Assembly (NCBI RefSeq): GCF_036898095.1
Contig: NC_090725.1
Coordinates: forward strand, 210,202,570-210,266,569
Source: Palaemon carinicauda
Lineage: Eukaryota > Arthropoda > Malacostraca > Decapoda > Palaemonidae
Length of the DNA stretch: 64,000 nucleotides
Reading direction: 5' to 3'
The translations under genes and the position numbers were made by a program. Below are positions 1 through 9,859 of the stretch, one piece after another (the first letter of the stretch is position 1; each line of letters starts with the position of its first letter). The notes beneath the pieces were generated by a model. That model saw nothing but the letters and a program-made list of their open reading frames with translations, was not told the origin of the DNA and ran no database searches.

Positions 1-1680
1 CCCAAATACGCTGGCTCTAATTTGTGTTTCCTAGGTTGTAATTGTTTCAAATACACACGATCGCCCACAAATACTTTTACCGGTGCGGTTTTGAACCGAC
101 CATCATACTTTGATCAGTTATTTTCATTAGCTCTTTTCAAAAACCTTTCAGTGGTGTTCATTACTCTCCTCAATAGATTTAATAAATATACATGGTATTG
201 CTCAGTGGAATATATTGGGAATTGTTGCGAATTAATGAGTACCGTATATGGTAACACAGGATCCTGCCCATACACTAGAAAGAAAGGGGCTGTCCCTGAG
301 TGAAGCATTATACGCAATGTTCAAAGCTAGCTCAGCTGTAGGAAGCACGGCATGCCAATGGAGGGGGTCATCATCCACTAAGTAATGCAAAATTCGCACT
401 ACTTCCCTATTATGCGATTCTACTAAGCCATTTGCTGAAGGCCTGTATGCGGTCACTGAAAAGTGTTCAATTTTCATCAAGTCCGTGACCGATTTCACCA
501 CCTTATTTATAAACTCATGACCATTATCACTTATCAAAATTTTCGGGCAACCAAACCTAGTAATGAAAGAGCACAGCGCCTGGGCTAATGAATTTGCAGA
601 TTTATCCAACATTGCGTAAGTATGAGTGTACCGAGTAGATGCATCCACAAATACACATATATACTTATGTTGTGTTAACCCAGTAGGAAATGGTCCTACT
701 ACATCCACACTCTATAAGATTTATTAGGAACCACAGGCCACTTTCTGGCTTCCGGTACAGTGTTTTTATGTTCTTTGAAACAGTTACAAGCATGACAACC
801 TTTTATATAATTCTCTATAGATATTTTCATTCCTAACCGAAAGAAGGATTCGCGTGCTCTCCTTAATGTTCTATCAATCCTGAAATGCCCTGCATACGGA
901 CTTGCATGTACAATGTGGATGGCTCGTTTAATTTAAGTGCGAGGAAGAACTATCCGTGCACAAAATTCCCCTCCCCTCTTCTCGTAAGCACAATATAAGA
1001 TATTTTCAATAAAAAATCTCTCACAAGGCACATTCAGAAATGACGGATAACTCTCCAATTCCCCTTTAATCATTGATCGCACTCTTTTCATCCGTTCCTC
1101 TCTTATTCTGTCCCTCTCGGACTTCTTTTATGTTCCAACCTCCAAAGTCAATGAAACCTGCATCATCAAGACATTCATTCTGGACACCTGTTATGCCCTC
1201 GGCCACCCACATATATTCACTTTCGCCGCTCGTATCTCTCTCTCTCTCTCTCCCCTGCCTTCTGCATGCGCATCACGAAAATTCTCATCCCGTTCTCTAT
1301 TTTCTCTTTTATGATCAGGGTCTTCAATATTTTGGTTACGTTCTTCGTTCCTCTTTTGTGCCCTAAATGTTACTCATATTACTGCACCTCTAGAGAGGGC
1401 ATCAGCTACCTTGTTAGCTTTACCTTCTATGTGGTGAAAACCCTTTATATTGAACTCTAACAAACTCTCAATCCATCTCGCTTGACGAGAGTTCAAATCA
1501 TTTTTAATAATACAAATCACGACTGACCTAATAAAAGGAACCGATGCCTCTCTAGAACCCAAAGAATAGCTAAAGCCTCTCGATCGAATGTACTGTAATT
1601 CTTTTCTGCCCTTTTTAACGCCCGGGAAGCAAAACAAATGGGTCTCTCCCCATCGCCGCCGAGTACTCCGGCTTTGGGGT
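1..1680 (-). pseudogene. Ty3/Gypsy pol remnant: RNase H to integrase
   Basis: This is the 3' part of a Ty3/Gypsy pol gene, which encodes reverse transcription and integration enzymes. Reading on the minus strand, 1680-1374 is the end of RNase H with the family motif HHIEGKANKVADALSR, broken by a frame change near 1560. About 960-720 holds an integrase zinc-binding H-H-C-C motif (HASPYAGH, then CHAC). The integrase core follows at 708-232 with the three acidic catalytic residues visible in context: MDVVGPF, SDNGHEF and VESHNR. The C-terminal part continues in another frame to about position 22 and runs off the window. The 965-1370 stretch has no recognisable domain and includes a short CT run. 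Reverse transcriptase proper is missing: at about 1680 the sequence changes to the GC-richer leader of the DIRS element D1. The copy is dead. The family assignment is firm, the exact lineage is not. Confidence 0.85.
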
Positions 1681-1689
1681 TAGATGGTA

Positions 1690-2810
1690 ATTCAGGGTGC
1701 CCTGTCTTGCAGCCGACAATGTCGCCGGCAGGGGAATCTTTGTTCCTCTGCTGCCCACGACGTCATCAGCAAAGGAAGCCATGCTTCCTCAGTCCACTGA
1801 CGAAGGTAGGCGGCATACCTGCCGCCACCTTTCTCCCCAGTGAAGTATAAGACCCTTCCCCCCTCCCTTTCTGTCCTTTAGTGTTGGCATAGCCGTCACA
1901 ACATTCTTTCTCTGGTATTCGGTCAGTCATCCCGACATACCAGGTTGTCTGCGTTAGGCCGCCGCCTCAGTCACCTTCCCCCTTATGTCCTTCCTTCACC
2001 GGAAGAGAATGTCCTGGGGGGAAAGATTGAGCTGGCCCTGACGGCTGCTGCTGGGAAACCCAACATACTTTGAGAAGTCTTCAGTCCTCCCTTGGTCTGC
2101 CATCCACAATTATTGCCGCTGGCTGTACACCTGGCGGCAGGCCTTTTGTGGATGGAGGGAAGCTAGAATAAGATGGATTCTTATCCCTTCCATTAGAATT
2201 CTCATTCTGGCAAGGAGACAGTAGGCGGCCTGACAGTCCTACTACACTTTCAATTGTTGTGCTAAACCATAACAATAGGAAACTCTCGTGCCTTAATACT
2301 TTCTCTCTCTCTATCAGTTAGTGTTGCCAGGTACTAACCTAACCCCGGTAGTGTGCCGGCTGGACTACAGTATATATAATATACAGTAGTACATGTAATT
2401 TCTAACATATTCTACATTTCCTATCACAGTCTATTGTTGGGACCACGATATCATGTTGAGGTTGAATAATCCATCAACACCCAGATGAATCCTTTGATTG
2501 TCGGGACCCTAATAAATCACCGCTTAATATTAATACATTACAGGTGGATATAGTTAGTATAAACACTTACTAACCCTAACTCTAAGTACTAGAGTTTCCT
2601 CCACCCTGTATTCTTCCTAACAAGGAACCTAAAGTATTATTATTGACGGAGGTCTCTGTAATTGATTGGGGTGGGAAGCGTAGATATGTGTCTTTCTTAT
2701 TTTCTTTCCATCTTACTATCCTAAGCTACCATAAACAATAGTAATTACTATTGTTGATAAAAATTGTATGCTTTTATATCACTGATATAAAAAAACTATA
2801 TACTCATTGA
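1690..2810 (+). other. D1 5' leader, no ORF recognised
   Basis: This stretch holds no gene I can support. Its first part (to about 2130) is markedly richer in G and C than the host sequence and contains scattered GCCGGC and GGCGGC elements. This recalls the much denser GCCGGC array in the leader of D2 (58757-59420). The later part (2300-2800) is AT-rich and ends in a polypyrimidine tract and CAG at 2827, which looks like a 3' splice site in front of the Cys-rich gag segment. Confidence 0.4.
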
Positions 2811-2827
2811 GCCCCTTTTCCTTTACA

Positions 2828-3060
2828 GGAGGAGCCAATGTAGAAGTGCGCAGCCTTAGCCTGCAACCACAAAGACAAGGACTCTTGTGGCTACACGAAG
2901 TGCAGGACTCATGCCCCCTGCATCATCGTGTCGGGAGTCCTCAAGTATTGAGACCCATAGGGTTACCCCACCTGTTCGACCCTGCTGACCAACGGCTTCG
3001 GAGAAGCTCCTTCAGTCAACATGGAGACTAGAAATACAGCGAGGGAGACCCTTCGCTAAT
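2828..3060 (+). pseudogene. D1 gag N-terminal Cys-rich segment, possible exon
   Basis: The translated segment carries closely spaced cysteines and histidines (KCAALACNHKDKDSCGYTK, then CRTHAPC), followed by a degenerate LKY-DP block. D2 has a matching block (LRYWDPQ) at the end of its own Cys-rich segment, so this is very likely the N-terminal zinc-binding part of the DIRS gag-like protein. It is preceded by TTCCTTTACAG (2817-2827), a good 3' splice acceptor, and followed by GGTAAGTAG at 3060-3068, a good donor, with CTACTGCAACAG as a possible acceptor near 3132. In-frame stops are present. The zinc-binding role is inferred from the cysteine pattern only. Confidence 0.5.
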
Positions 3061-3141
3061 GGGTAAGTAGATTCCAATAGAATTTTCAAGAGACCGTACT
3101 TACCCGACGACTCCCTAAGGTACCTACTGCAACAGATACTA

Positions 3142-4321
3142 TTGCAAGAGAGGACGGACTGCCCAGGACTTACCAAAAGCTCTACTAAGAAGCTCCTTAA
3201 GGTGCTGAATTTCTCTCACTGCTCCAAAACCAACCCCTGGAGGTATACGAAGCATATGCCCATGATGAATGGGAAACTATTCGTCTCAGAGAAGTTGGGG
3301 ACCAAACTGATTGAAGATCTTGAGTTCTGGCCTAACTTTTCAGTTTACCTAGAATGTTACATGAGACTGCGGGATGAACATGCAACCCATGAGGAAACGG
3401 TACCCAAATAGGTTATTGTCTTCGAACATGACAAGGCGCAAGCCATCATCCTGAAAACCTTGAAAGGAGCTGGGTACACCAATTCCAAAGTCTCAGCACT
3501 GAGCAAGAGACATCCCACATTTCTTGCTCCTTCCTCCATCTCTTTCCCCTGTTCGGAGAAAGCACTAGAATTCCTCGTCAAGGCAGTCGACAAGGGCAAT
3601 CCTTGCCCAACCCTAGAGGAATGCAAACCATTCTCTCTAGCACTACCTGCCTGCGAGGAGAAGTGGAAGGTTGTCCATCTAACCTTCTCCGTCTCTAAGT
3701 TGGATCCAGAGATAGCAGGCCAGCAATTCAATGGGAACCTTCCGAAGTTGCCAGACCATCTTCTGAGGAGGGAACAGGAGACGAAAGAGAGACTGGCGGC
3801 CTCCCTTTCTCATCAGATCTGCCTGGAAATGAGTGCAGGTCTACTGAACACCCCAGAAAGGATAATTTTCCTGGCTAAGTTCCACATGGGTACCCTTGTG
3901 AAAGACCTATATGCTTTCCTCAGAGCGAGGAGAGCCTGCAGAGAGTCCGTTTTGACCTCAGCAACCATAAGACACGAACCAAGGAAACTGATTACCTCGA
4001 ACATCTGGGGTAAAACCTTTTTTTCCACAGGAACTGGTCCAAGAGATCATAGCCAGAGCAACCACAGAGTACTGGGACATTCTCCAAAAGTGGGGCATGA
4101 GCTCAAAGAGGAAATCTTCCTCAGATGGAGGTCCCCAGCCTAAAAATAAAAATGCAAGGAGACCATGCAGATCTGCACAACTTTCTGCCGTGACTACGAC
4201 CACGATGCCTCAGACCACTTTCCAGATGATCCCTCAACAACTGGTGGCTCAGTCGCCAATCTTTAGCCCCAACGTTGTGAGGCAATCAACTTCCTTTCAC
4301 CGTAAGTCAGAAAGGCTCTAA
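3142..4321 (+). pseudogene. D1 gag-like protein, broken
   Basis: This is the main body of the DIRS ORF1 (gag-like) product, which presumably packages element RNA. It occupies several frames: 3142-3411, then 3460-4143, then 4097-4321. The middle portion aligns by eye with D2 along its length, for example PTLEECKPFSLALPACEEKW here against PSLEECKPLSLALPMDHKDW in D2, and KDLYAFLRARRACRESV against KDLYGFVKARRACREFV. There is no known catalytic domain. The C-terminal part is rich in Gln, Pro and Thr (4160-4300), as is the D2 protein before its Gly/Arg-rich tail; the Gly/Arg tail itself is not preserved here. A stop at 3411 and a frame change around 4100 show that the copy is inactive. Confidence 0.75.
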
Positions 4322-4370
4322 GAGAAGTACTACCTGGAGATAACTCCTCCCAAGGCCGAGTAGGATGTGG

Positions 4371-5480
4371 TCACGAAAACAAATCCACAGGACCCCACAT
4401 CCTAAGAGGGGTTCCACGTAGGAGGCAGACTGTATCACTGTCGGGATCGCGGAACCTTCGATCCCTGGGCCCATAGCTTACTAACGAATGGATTCGGGTC
4501 GAAATGGAACAGAATTCCACCCCGTTTTCCAAAATTCTTCTAACACTCCACCCCTCGTGAGAAGAATATACCTCAGAACTCTTGAACAAGAAGGTAAGAA
4601 GGAAAGCGAAGTCCATCAAATTCCAGGGAAGGCTGTTTTGTGTTCCCAAGAAAGACTCAGACAAACTCAGAGTCATTTTAGACTTGTCTCCACTCAACAG
4701 GTTCATCGAGAACAACAAGTTCTGGATGCTTACTTCGCAACACACAAGGACCCTTCTACCGAAAGAGCAAACAGCCTCAATAGACCCAACAGATGCTCAC
4801 TGGCATCTTCTGTTGAACCGCCCTTTCTCCTTCTACCTTGGATTCATGCTAGAGAAGAAGTGATTCTTCAGAGCAATGTCCTTCGGACTGAACACAGCCC
4901 CAAGGATGTTCACGAAGCCAGCAGACACAATCATCTAGCAGCTAAACTCCGAAGGAGTTCAATTACTAGCATATCTAGACGATTGACCAGTTTGGGCAGC
5001 ATCCAAGACTACTTGTCTGCAGGCAGCCAACAAGGTGATCCAGTCTCTGGAACACCTGGGCTTCAACATCAATCGCAAGAAGTCTCGCCTTCCTCCAGCT
5101 CAGAATTTCCAATGTCTAGGAATCCAATGGGACTTAAGTCACACCATCTCTCCATTCTATTGAAGAAGAGAAGAGAAATAAAGGGATCTGTCCAGAGACT
5201 AATCCGTCACAATAGGATTTTAGAATGCCAACAGGAAAGAGTATCACACACTCTCCAGTTTGCAGTAGTGACAGACCCAGTGCTAAAGGCACATCTAAAA
5301 GATGCATCAAGAGTCTGGAGAAGATACGCATCAAAAGCTCGAAGAGATCAACCAAGGCTGGCTCCGACCCTATTGCGCACGCTGTTAAGGCTGTGGTCAA
5401 CAGCCAAGAGCCTATCACGAACAATTCCCCTGCAACCACCACAACCATCAGTGGAGGTACACTCCTCCTCGAAAGGATAA
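4371..5480 (+). pseudogene. D1 reverse transcriptase, broken
   Basis: This is the DIRS-type reverse transcriptase. Recognisable blocks in order are GRLFCVPKKDSDKLRVILDL (4582 frame, fingers), an aspartate motif A now reading SIDPTDAHWH (the D2 copy has SIDLSDAYWH), then MSFGLNTAPRMFTK, and motif C YLDD near 4970-4985. The codon after YLDD is TGA where D2 has Trp, so this is a nonsense change inside the active-site block. The thumb/connection region then follows in one frame to 5480 and matches D2 (QFAVVTDPVLKAHLKDASRV here, QFASVTDPVLRAQLKDAIGV there). The copy is clearly non-functional. Confidence 0.85.
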
Positions 5481-5504
5481 GGTGGCCATTCTCACGAGAG
5501 AAAA

Positions 5505-5930
5505 GTGCAAAAGAATTGGTCGTACCAGTTCAAAACCTTTAATATCGACGTTGAGGAAGCTCTGACAGTTTACCTGACATTGAAGAGACTATCCCCTCGC
5601 AGAACAATCCACATCAGATTGGCCTTGAACAACGAAGTGATAGTAAAATGTCTAAATAGTCAAGACTCTAGATCATCTCACATAGGACATGGGATATTGG
5701 CCACCTTCCACCTGACAAGGAAGAAGGGATGGCACCTATTAGCAGTTGACCTACAAAGGTTCCGCAACGTGACAGCGGATGCTTTATACAGGCGAAAGCC
5801 CAAAGAGACAGAATGGTCCCTAGACACAGACCCATTCTCCTTCTCCTCGAAAAAAGTTCCGGAACTGCAGACCGACCTCTTCACAATGAGCGACAACAAA
5901 AAACTACTTCGTTATATAGCCCCTTAGATG
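5505..5930 (+). pseudogene. D1 RNase H domain
   Basis: This is the RNase H domain that follows the reverse transcriptase and removes the RNA strand during copying. The reading frame is open for most of this span. The C-terminal signature VDLQRFRNVTADALYRR matches the D2 block VHLQGVRNVTADALSR and the usual retroelement ending. It continues into a linker, EWSLDTDPFSF, also present in D2 (EWSLDAGSFSF). The N-terminal part with the first catalytic aspartate is not in the same frame and could not be placed. It sits directly upstream of the tyrosine recombinase, the normal DIRS order. Confidence 0.75.
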
Positions 5931-6119
5931 GACCCTCAAGCAAAGGCAATGGACATCACATCCATCGAATGGAACAAGTGGAACCACATTTACCTGTTTC
6001 CACCAACCATCCTCCTGCTAAGAGTCCTCGACAAGCTAAGATCCTTCAGAAGGACAGCAGCAGTAGTGGCCCCCAAGTGGCCCAAAAGCAACTGGTTCCC
6101 TCTAGTTCTCGAACTGAAA

Positions 6120-7290
6120 CTGAAGCTGTTCCCTCTGCCGGACCCAGCATTATCCCATCTGGTCCAGAAGTCGACTGCTTGCGCTTCATCCTTGAGAACC
6201 AACAAGCTACATCTCACGATTTTCTCGCCCTAGCGGCGAACAAAAGTTTTAAAATCTATAAGGATAAAGTTGATAAAGTCAAGTTCGACTAGGAGACAAT
6301 AGGAATCATAATGGAAGAAATGGGGGTCCTTTGTGAAATCAAAGGAACCGACAGAAATATCAATAGATTTTTGTCTAGCTTTCTTCATATTCCTACACGA
6401 ACAAGGCCTGGCTTCCACTATGATTACCTCATGTAAGTCTGCCCTGGCTAAACCACTTCTGTACACCTTTGGAGTGGACCTATCTAGTAAAATCTTTAAT
6501 AAGATCCCAAAAGCATGCGCTAGACTCAAGCCAGCAACCCTTCCAAAGCCCATCATGTGGTCTTTGGACAAAGTCTTGCACCATGCTTCTAATCTAAACA
6601 ATGAGAATTGTACTCTAGAGGATCTAACAGATTCAAGTCAGCAACCCCTCCAAAGTCCATCACGTGGTCTTTGGACAAGTCTCGCACCATGCTGCGTATC
6701 TAAACAATGAGAATTGTACTCTAAAGGATCTAACACAGAAAGTTATTTTTTCTGTTTGTCACAGCCTCAGGGGCTAAAGTTGGTGAAATAGTGGCCTTAT
6801 CTAGAAATGAAGGCCATATTCTGTTCCTTGACAGGAGGACTGAACCTATATCCTGATCCTGCCTTTCTTGCCAAGAATGAGGTACCCACCAGTCTTTGGA
6901 GAATCTGCCTTCTGAAGAAAGATACCTCTCTGTGCCCAGTAGAGTGTCTTTAGGTCTATCTTCGAAGAACCTCAGACTTCAAGGGAGGACAGCTCTTAAG
7001 AGGCGAAAACTTTAGGATCAAACCTACCCCTAAGACAACTGAGAGCAAAGCTCACCTACCTTATTTGCAGAGTGGATCTTGACAGTACACCCGCAGGTCA
7101 CGATCCAAGGAAAGTTGCTTCTTCGTTGAACTTCGTCCAACACAGGGGCTTTGGAAGACTCCGCTCATACACTGGGTGGAGATCATCCAGAGTCTTTTAC
7201 AAACACTATACAAAGCAAGTACATGAAATAAAACATGTTGTGGTGGCGCCGGGTAGTGTTATAAAACCCATCGTCTAGCGCTGCGATGAA
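6120..7290 (+). pseudogene. D1 tyrosine recombinase, broken
   Basis: This is the DIRS tyrosine recombinase, which would insert the circular DNA product without making a target-site duplication. The N-terminal DNA-binding half lies at about 6120-6600 (SKIFNKIPKACARLKPA; the D2 match is NEIFNKVPKACARLRPS). The catalytic half lies at 6760-7210. Catalytic positions by comparison with D2: the first arginine (SGARVSEI in D2) reads SGAKVGEI here, a loss of the essential Arg; the H-x-x-R box is intact (HDPRKVAS), as are Trp (TGWRSS) and the nucleophile Tyr (FYKHY). A segment of about 75 bp around 6590-6720 looks duplicated (CATGCTTCTAATCTAAACAA and CATGCTGCGTATCTAAACAA), which breaks the frame. Confidence 0.8.
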
Positions 7291-8002
7291 CAGTGAACTG
7301 CTTTGGGACTTTCCAGTGCACCGGGTGCATGGGTACATTTACACTCGAGTGCAAATCACAACGATGACTAACACACTGTTCCATATAGGTGCAAATCTGA
7401 CCAATAACACCAGTGCCGAGTGAACGTTGCGTCACGGTGTTCTTGCATTCCCAAAATCTGTACAAGTCAGTCAGATTTAGTTTCACATCTCCATTGAGTG
7501 GCATCATTTCAATGAAATTACATATTTTTTCGACAAGAGAAAATATGGACCCTTATGTGTTTTCAATGCTGGATCAGATTCATACCCTATTGTAACTACA
7601 TTTGATAATCTAGTTGCAAGGTAGAAATACTAAACGTATTTGCCTCTTATTACTGCTATCTCAGTTACAGACGAATAAAGCATACTAGAGTTTTAATTAA
7701 ACCCTAGAAGGGCCCAACTTGAAATCAGAGTACAGATTTCCAAGGTATGTGAAAGGTAATCTCTTAAGTTTTACCTTTTCCCTACAGAAAATCAAGCCTT
7801 GAATCCTTATTGTCGATGTCGACACTTTCCCTGCAGGGGGCGGGAAGCCCTAAGCCAGTTCCAAGCTTAGTGGAAATGACAGATAATGGTAATGTCATAT
7901 ACAGGTCTAAGAGACCAGATAAGGACCACATTGAAGGTAGAATGCACTTACACAAACCCACAGATATAGTACTTTCAAGTTAATTCTCTGGTAAGCTTCC
8001 AT

Positions 8003-8150
8003 CAGGACAACATGGGCGAGCCCAAAAAACGGATTTTGAGCAAACATTCTTCTTCTTTGTCTACATTTTTTCCCACTTCTGTGTGGGGTCAATGTTTCTG
8101 GTCTATTTTTGGGTGAGATAGCCATGTCATCCTGATGGACCCTCCCTTTT
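8003..8150 (+). repeat. D1 internal complementary region (ICR), interrupted
   Basis: DIRS elements carry an internal complementary region near the 3' end that is complementary to both outer edges joined together. Here the sequence reads CATCAGGACAACATGG, then CGAGCCCAAAAAACGGATTTTGAGC, and later TTTTTGGGTGAGATAGCCATG and CATCCTGATGG. This is the same edge-to-edge junction found uninterrupted at 52708-52812 in D2. About 60 bases between roughly 8042 and 8100 do not belong to it and look like a short RTE 3' end. The ICR lies just downstream of the recombinase gene, its usual place. Confidence 0.75.
8042..8100 (-). mobile_element. Short RTE-type 3' end inserted in the ICR
   Basis: The insert begins with CATTCTTCTTCTTTGTC and continues to TGTGTGGGGTCAATGTTTC. 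On the minus strand it ends in a GAAGAAGAA run, as does the RTE copy at 32820-33900 (which has TATGGGGTCG near its own GAA tail). This is the typical 3' terminus of RTE-type non-LTR elements, here extremely 5'-truncated. I cannot define a target-site duplication. Confidence 0.5.
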
Positions 8151-8227
8151 TGCCGACCCCACCCGAAAGTACTCTATCTGTGGCTATTCCTGCTTAAACA
8201 CAAGTTAAGGAGTGGTGGCCGGTAGTA

Positions 8228-8549
8228 GTGCGGATAGAAGGTCCACCGGGTACCTAGATCGGCACCCCCTTCTTTCGCCACTCTTCCCCCTCAAAGAGTT
8301 ACAGTAAATCTATTCGGGGGTGAAGATTGCTATGTGTCGTATCTAAAAATACGTCCCCCGATATTATGCGATATCCTTGATTTTTTTATGGATAACTCGC
8401 CTGGAGTTAGAATTCTGGGGACCTTCGGTTAATTCTCTGGGAGTGTCACTGTAGCAAATATCCCTTAGAAAGCTACCTAAAGGAACTTTCCATCAGGACG
8501 ACATGGCTATCTCACCCAAAAATAGATTTTTCGCTTTGCTCAAAATCCT
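8228..8549 (+). repeat. D1 3' inverted terminal repeat
   Basis: The block GAGTTAGAATTCTGG through TTAATTCTCTGGGAG to CTACCTAAAGGAACTT and CATCAGGACGACATGG corresponds to the D2 right-hand repeat (60565-60905) with moderate divergence. It then continues through CTATCTCACCCAAAAATAGA and ends at GCTCAAAATCC, the equivalent of the D2 left edge. The end is set near 8549, where similarity to the other DIRS edges stops and AT-rich host sequence begins. Confidence 0.75.
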
Positions 8550-8839
8550 TTATATAGTCCATCAATAAGATATACTGCTTAATCAGATGAGAATTGAATA
8601 ATTCTAAAGCAAAGACTATCAAAATAATTGTCTATCTTTATGGAATTAAATGTATAATGACGTTTTTATATAGAAATGTTCGTATCTTTGATTTTTTCTG
8701 TACCATGTAAAAACAATCACATTGTTTTTGTCAATTCCTATAGCCAGGATGTAATCTATTTGGTACTTTCATAAGTTATCAGTTGTTTATCCATCTTCTG
8801 AAACCAGGTGTTCATAAATGTCAATTCAAAACGTGAGTC

Positions 8840-9585
8840 ATATCTAATATATACTCCCCATCTTCATTTATAATTCCAAACCCATGGCCTCCACATATCT
8901 ATCCCTTCTCTTCGCCACTCATGTCTGCTCATATGATTAGCTTCTCCTCTTTCATTGTTCTAGTAGTTACCTCAAACTCTTGTCTAAATCATTCTTTTCC
9001 TTGTTCTTGGCAACCTATCTGAGGGATGTATGCTGAAATTACATTTACTGTCTGATGCCCTTTATCATTGGAATTATTAGAAGCTTATCATTAGATTTTA
9101 TTCTCTTGACATCATCTACTTTTCCTTCTAGTTTATTACCTATTATGACAATAACTCCATTTCTTCCCTCTTGTGACCCACTGTATGAGAGCTTATACTC
9201 TTTCTCTCTAGTTCCATTTCCTTTCCATCTTGTCTCCTACACACAAATGATATCTATCCTCCTTCTCTACATCTCATCCACTATCTTCCGCAATCTTCCC
9301 ATTAGTGTAGTGACATTCCAAGTACCTTCTCTGATTTTCCATTTTGTCAATAGCTTCTTTGGCCAAAGTCGTGAACCCTGTGGTACCCGTTATCCATTTA
9401 TCATGCCAGTAGGGGGATCCTGATGTGCGTCGCTTACAGTGGCATCCTAGCCACATCCACATATGTGATGGCATCAGGCATGGTTTGTAATTTGGTAGAT
9501 GGTTTTTACAATTGCATGTCCTTGCAGTCATCAAGCACAATTTTTGGCACTGGGCTTTACCTTTGACAAAATAGTCCAACAGCAA
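8840..9585 (-). pseudogene. RTE-type non-LTR endonuclease remnant
   Basis: On the minus strand from about 9385 downward the translation shows the start of an apurinic-type (EEP) endonuclease domain of RTE-like retrotransposons. Blocks visible in order are REGTWNVTTLMG, then RRRIDIICV-ETRWKGNG, then GRNGVIVIIGNKLEGKV, and a degenerate GxGFGxxNEDGE block near 8870. Stops interrupt every block. The 5' portion (9585-9274) stays open and probably belongs to the leader of the same element. The reverse transcriptase half is absent here; a related RT lies at 32820-33900. The RTE clade is my reading of these motifs from general knowledge. Confidence 0.7.
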
Positions 9586-9739
9586 GACAACAGTTTCCAG
9601 TTATTGGCAGTAGGACTAGCCTTTTTCTAAAAACCAAAACTACAATGCATCAGTTGTCCTTTTAGCCGCTTTCTACAACACACATTCTTTACGGTGGTAG
9701 TATTCTTACACCCTACCACAGTGCCTGTTGAAGATATAT

Positions 9740-9848
9740 GATTATGGTTCAAAATTAGAAGATGGCGTTCACTATGCCTCTGTGTTTAGAATTGAAGAAC
9801 AACAGCAGTGGCATAGTGAATTCTATCTTCTAATTTTGAACCATAATC
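9740..9848. repeat. 39-bp inverted repeat hairpin
   Basis: The left arm (9740-9778, starting GATTATGGTTCAAAATTAG) and right arm (9810-9848, ending CTAATTTTGAACCATAATC) are reverse complements with 3 mismatches in 39 positions by hand alignment. A 31-base loop separates them. It lies between the RTE remnant and the Tigger transposase, close to where the 5' terminal repeat of the Tigger would be expected, but the arms do not resemble Tigger ends. Confidence 0.8.
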
Positions 9849-9859
9849 TGTAATCTCAA

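Larger units (their letters stand above)
1680..8549 (+). mobile_element. DIRS-like retrotransposon D1, 5'-truncated
   Basis: DIRS elements are retrotransposons that integrate with a tyrosine recombinase instead of a DDE integrase. D1 runs left to right: GC-rich leader (1680-2800), Cys-rich gag start, gag, reverse transcriptase, RNase H, tyrosine recombinase, then an internal complementary region and a 3' inverted repeat. No 5' inverted repeat is found; the left side ends against the Gypsy remnant near 1680, so the 5' end was lost or lies beyond a rearrangement. Protein similarity to D2 (52.3-60.9 kb, opposite strand) is seen along the whole length, and both share the outer-edge sequence CATCAGGACGACATGG. 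Numerous stops and frameshifts make it inactive. The left boundary is approximate to within about 50 bases. Confidence 0.85.
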
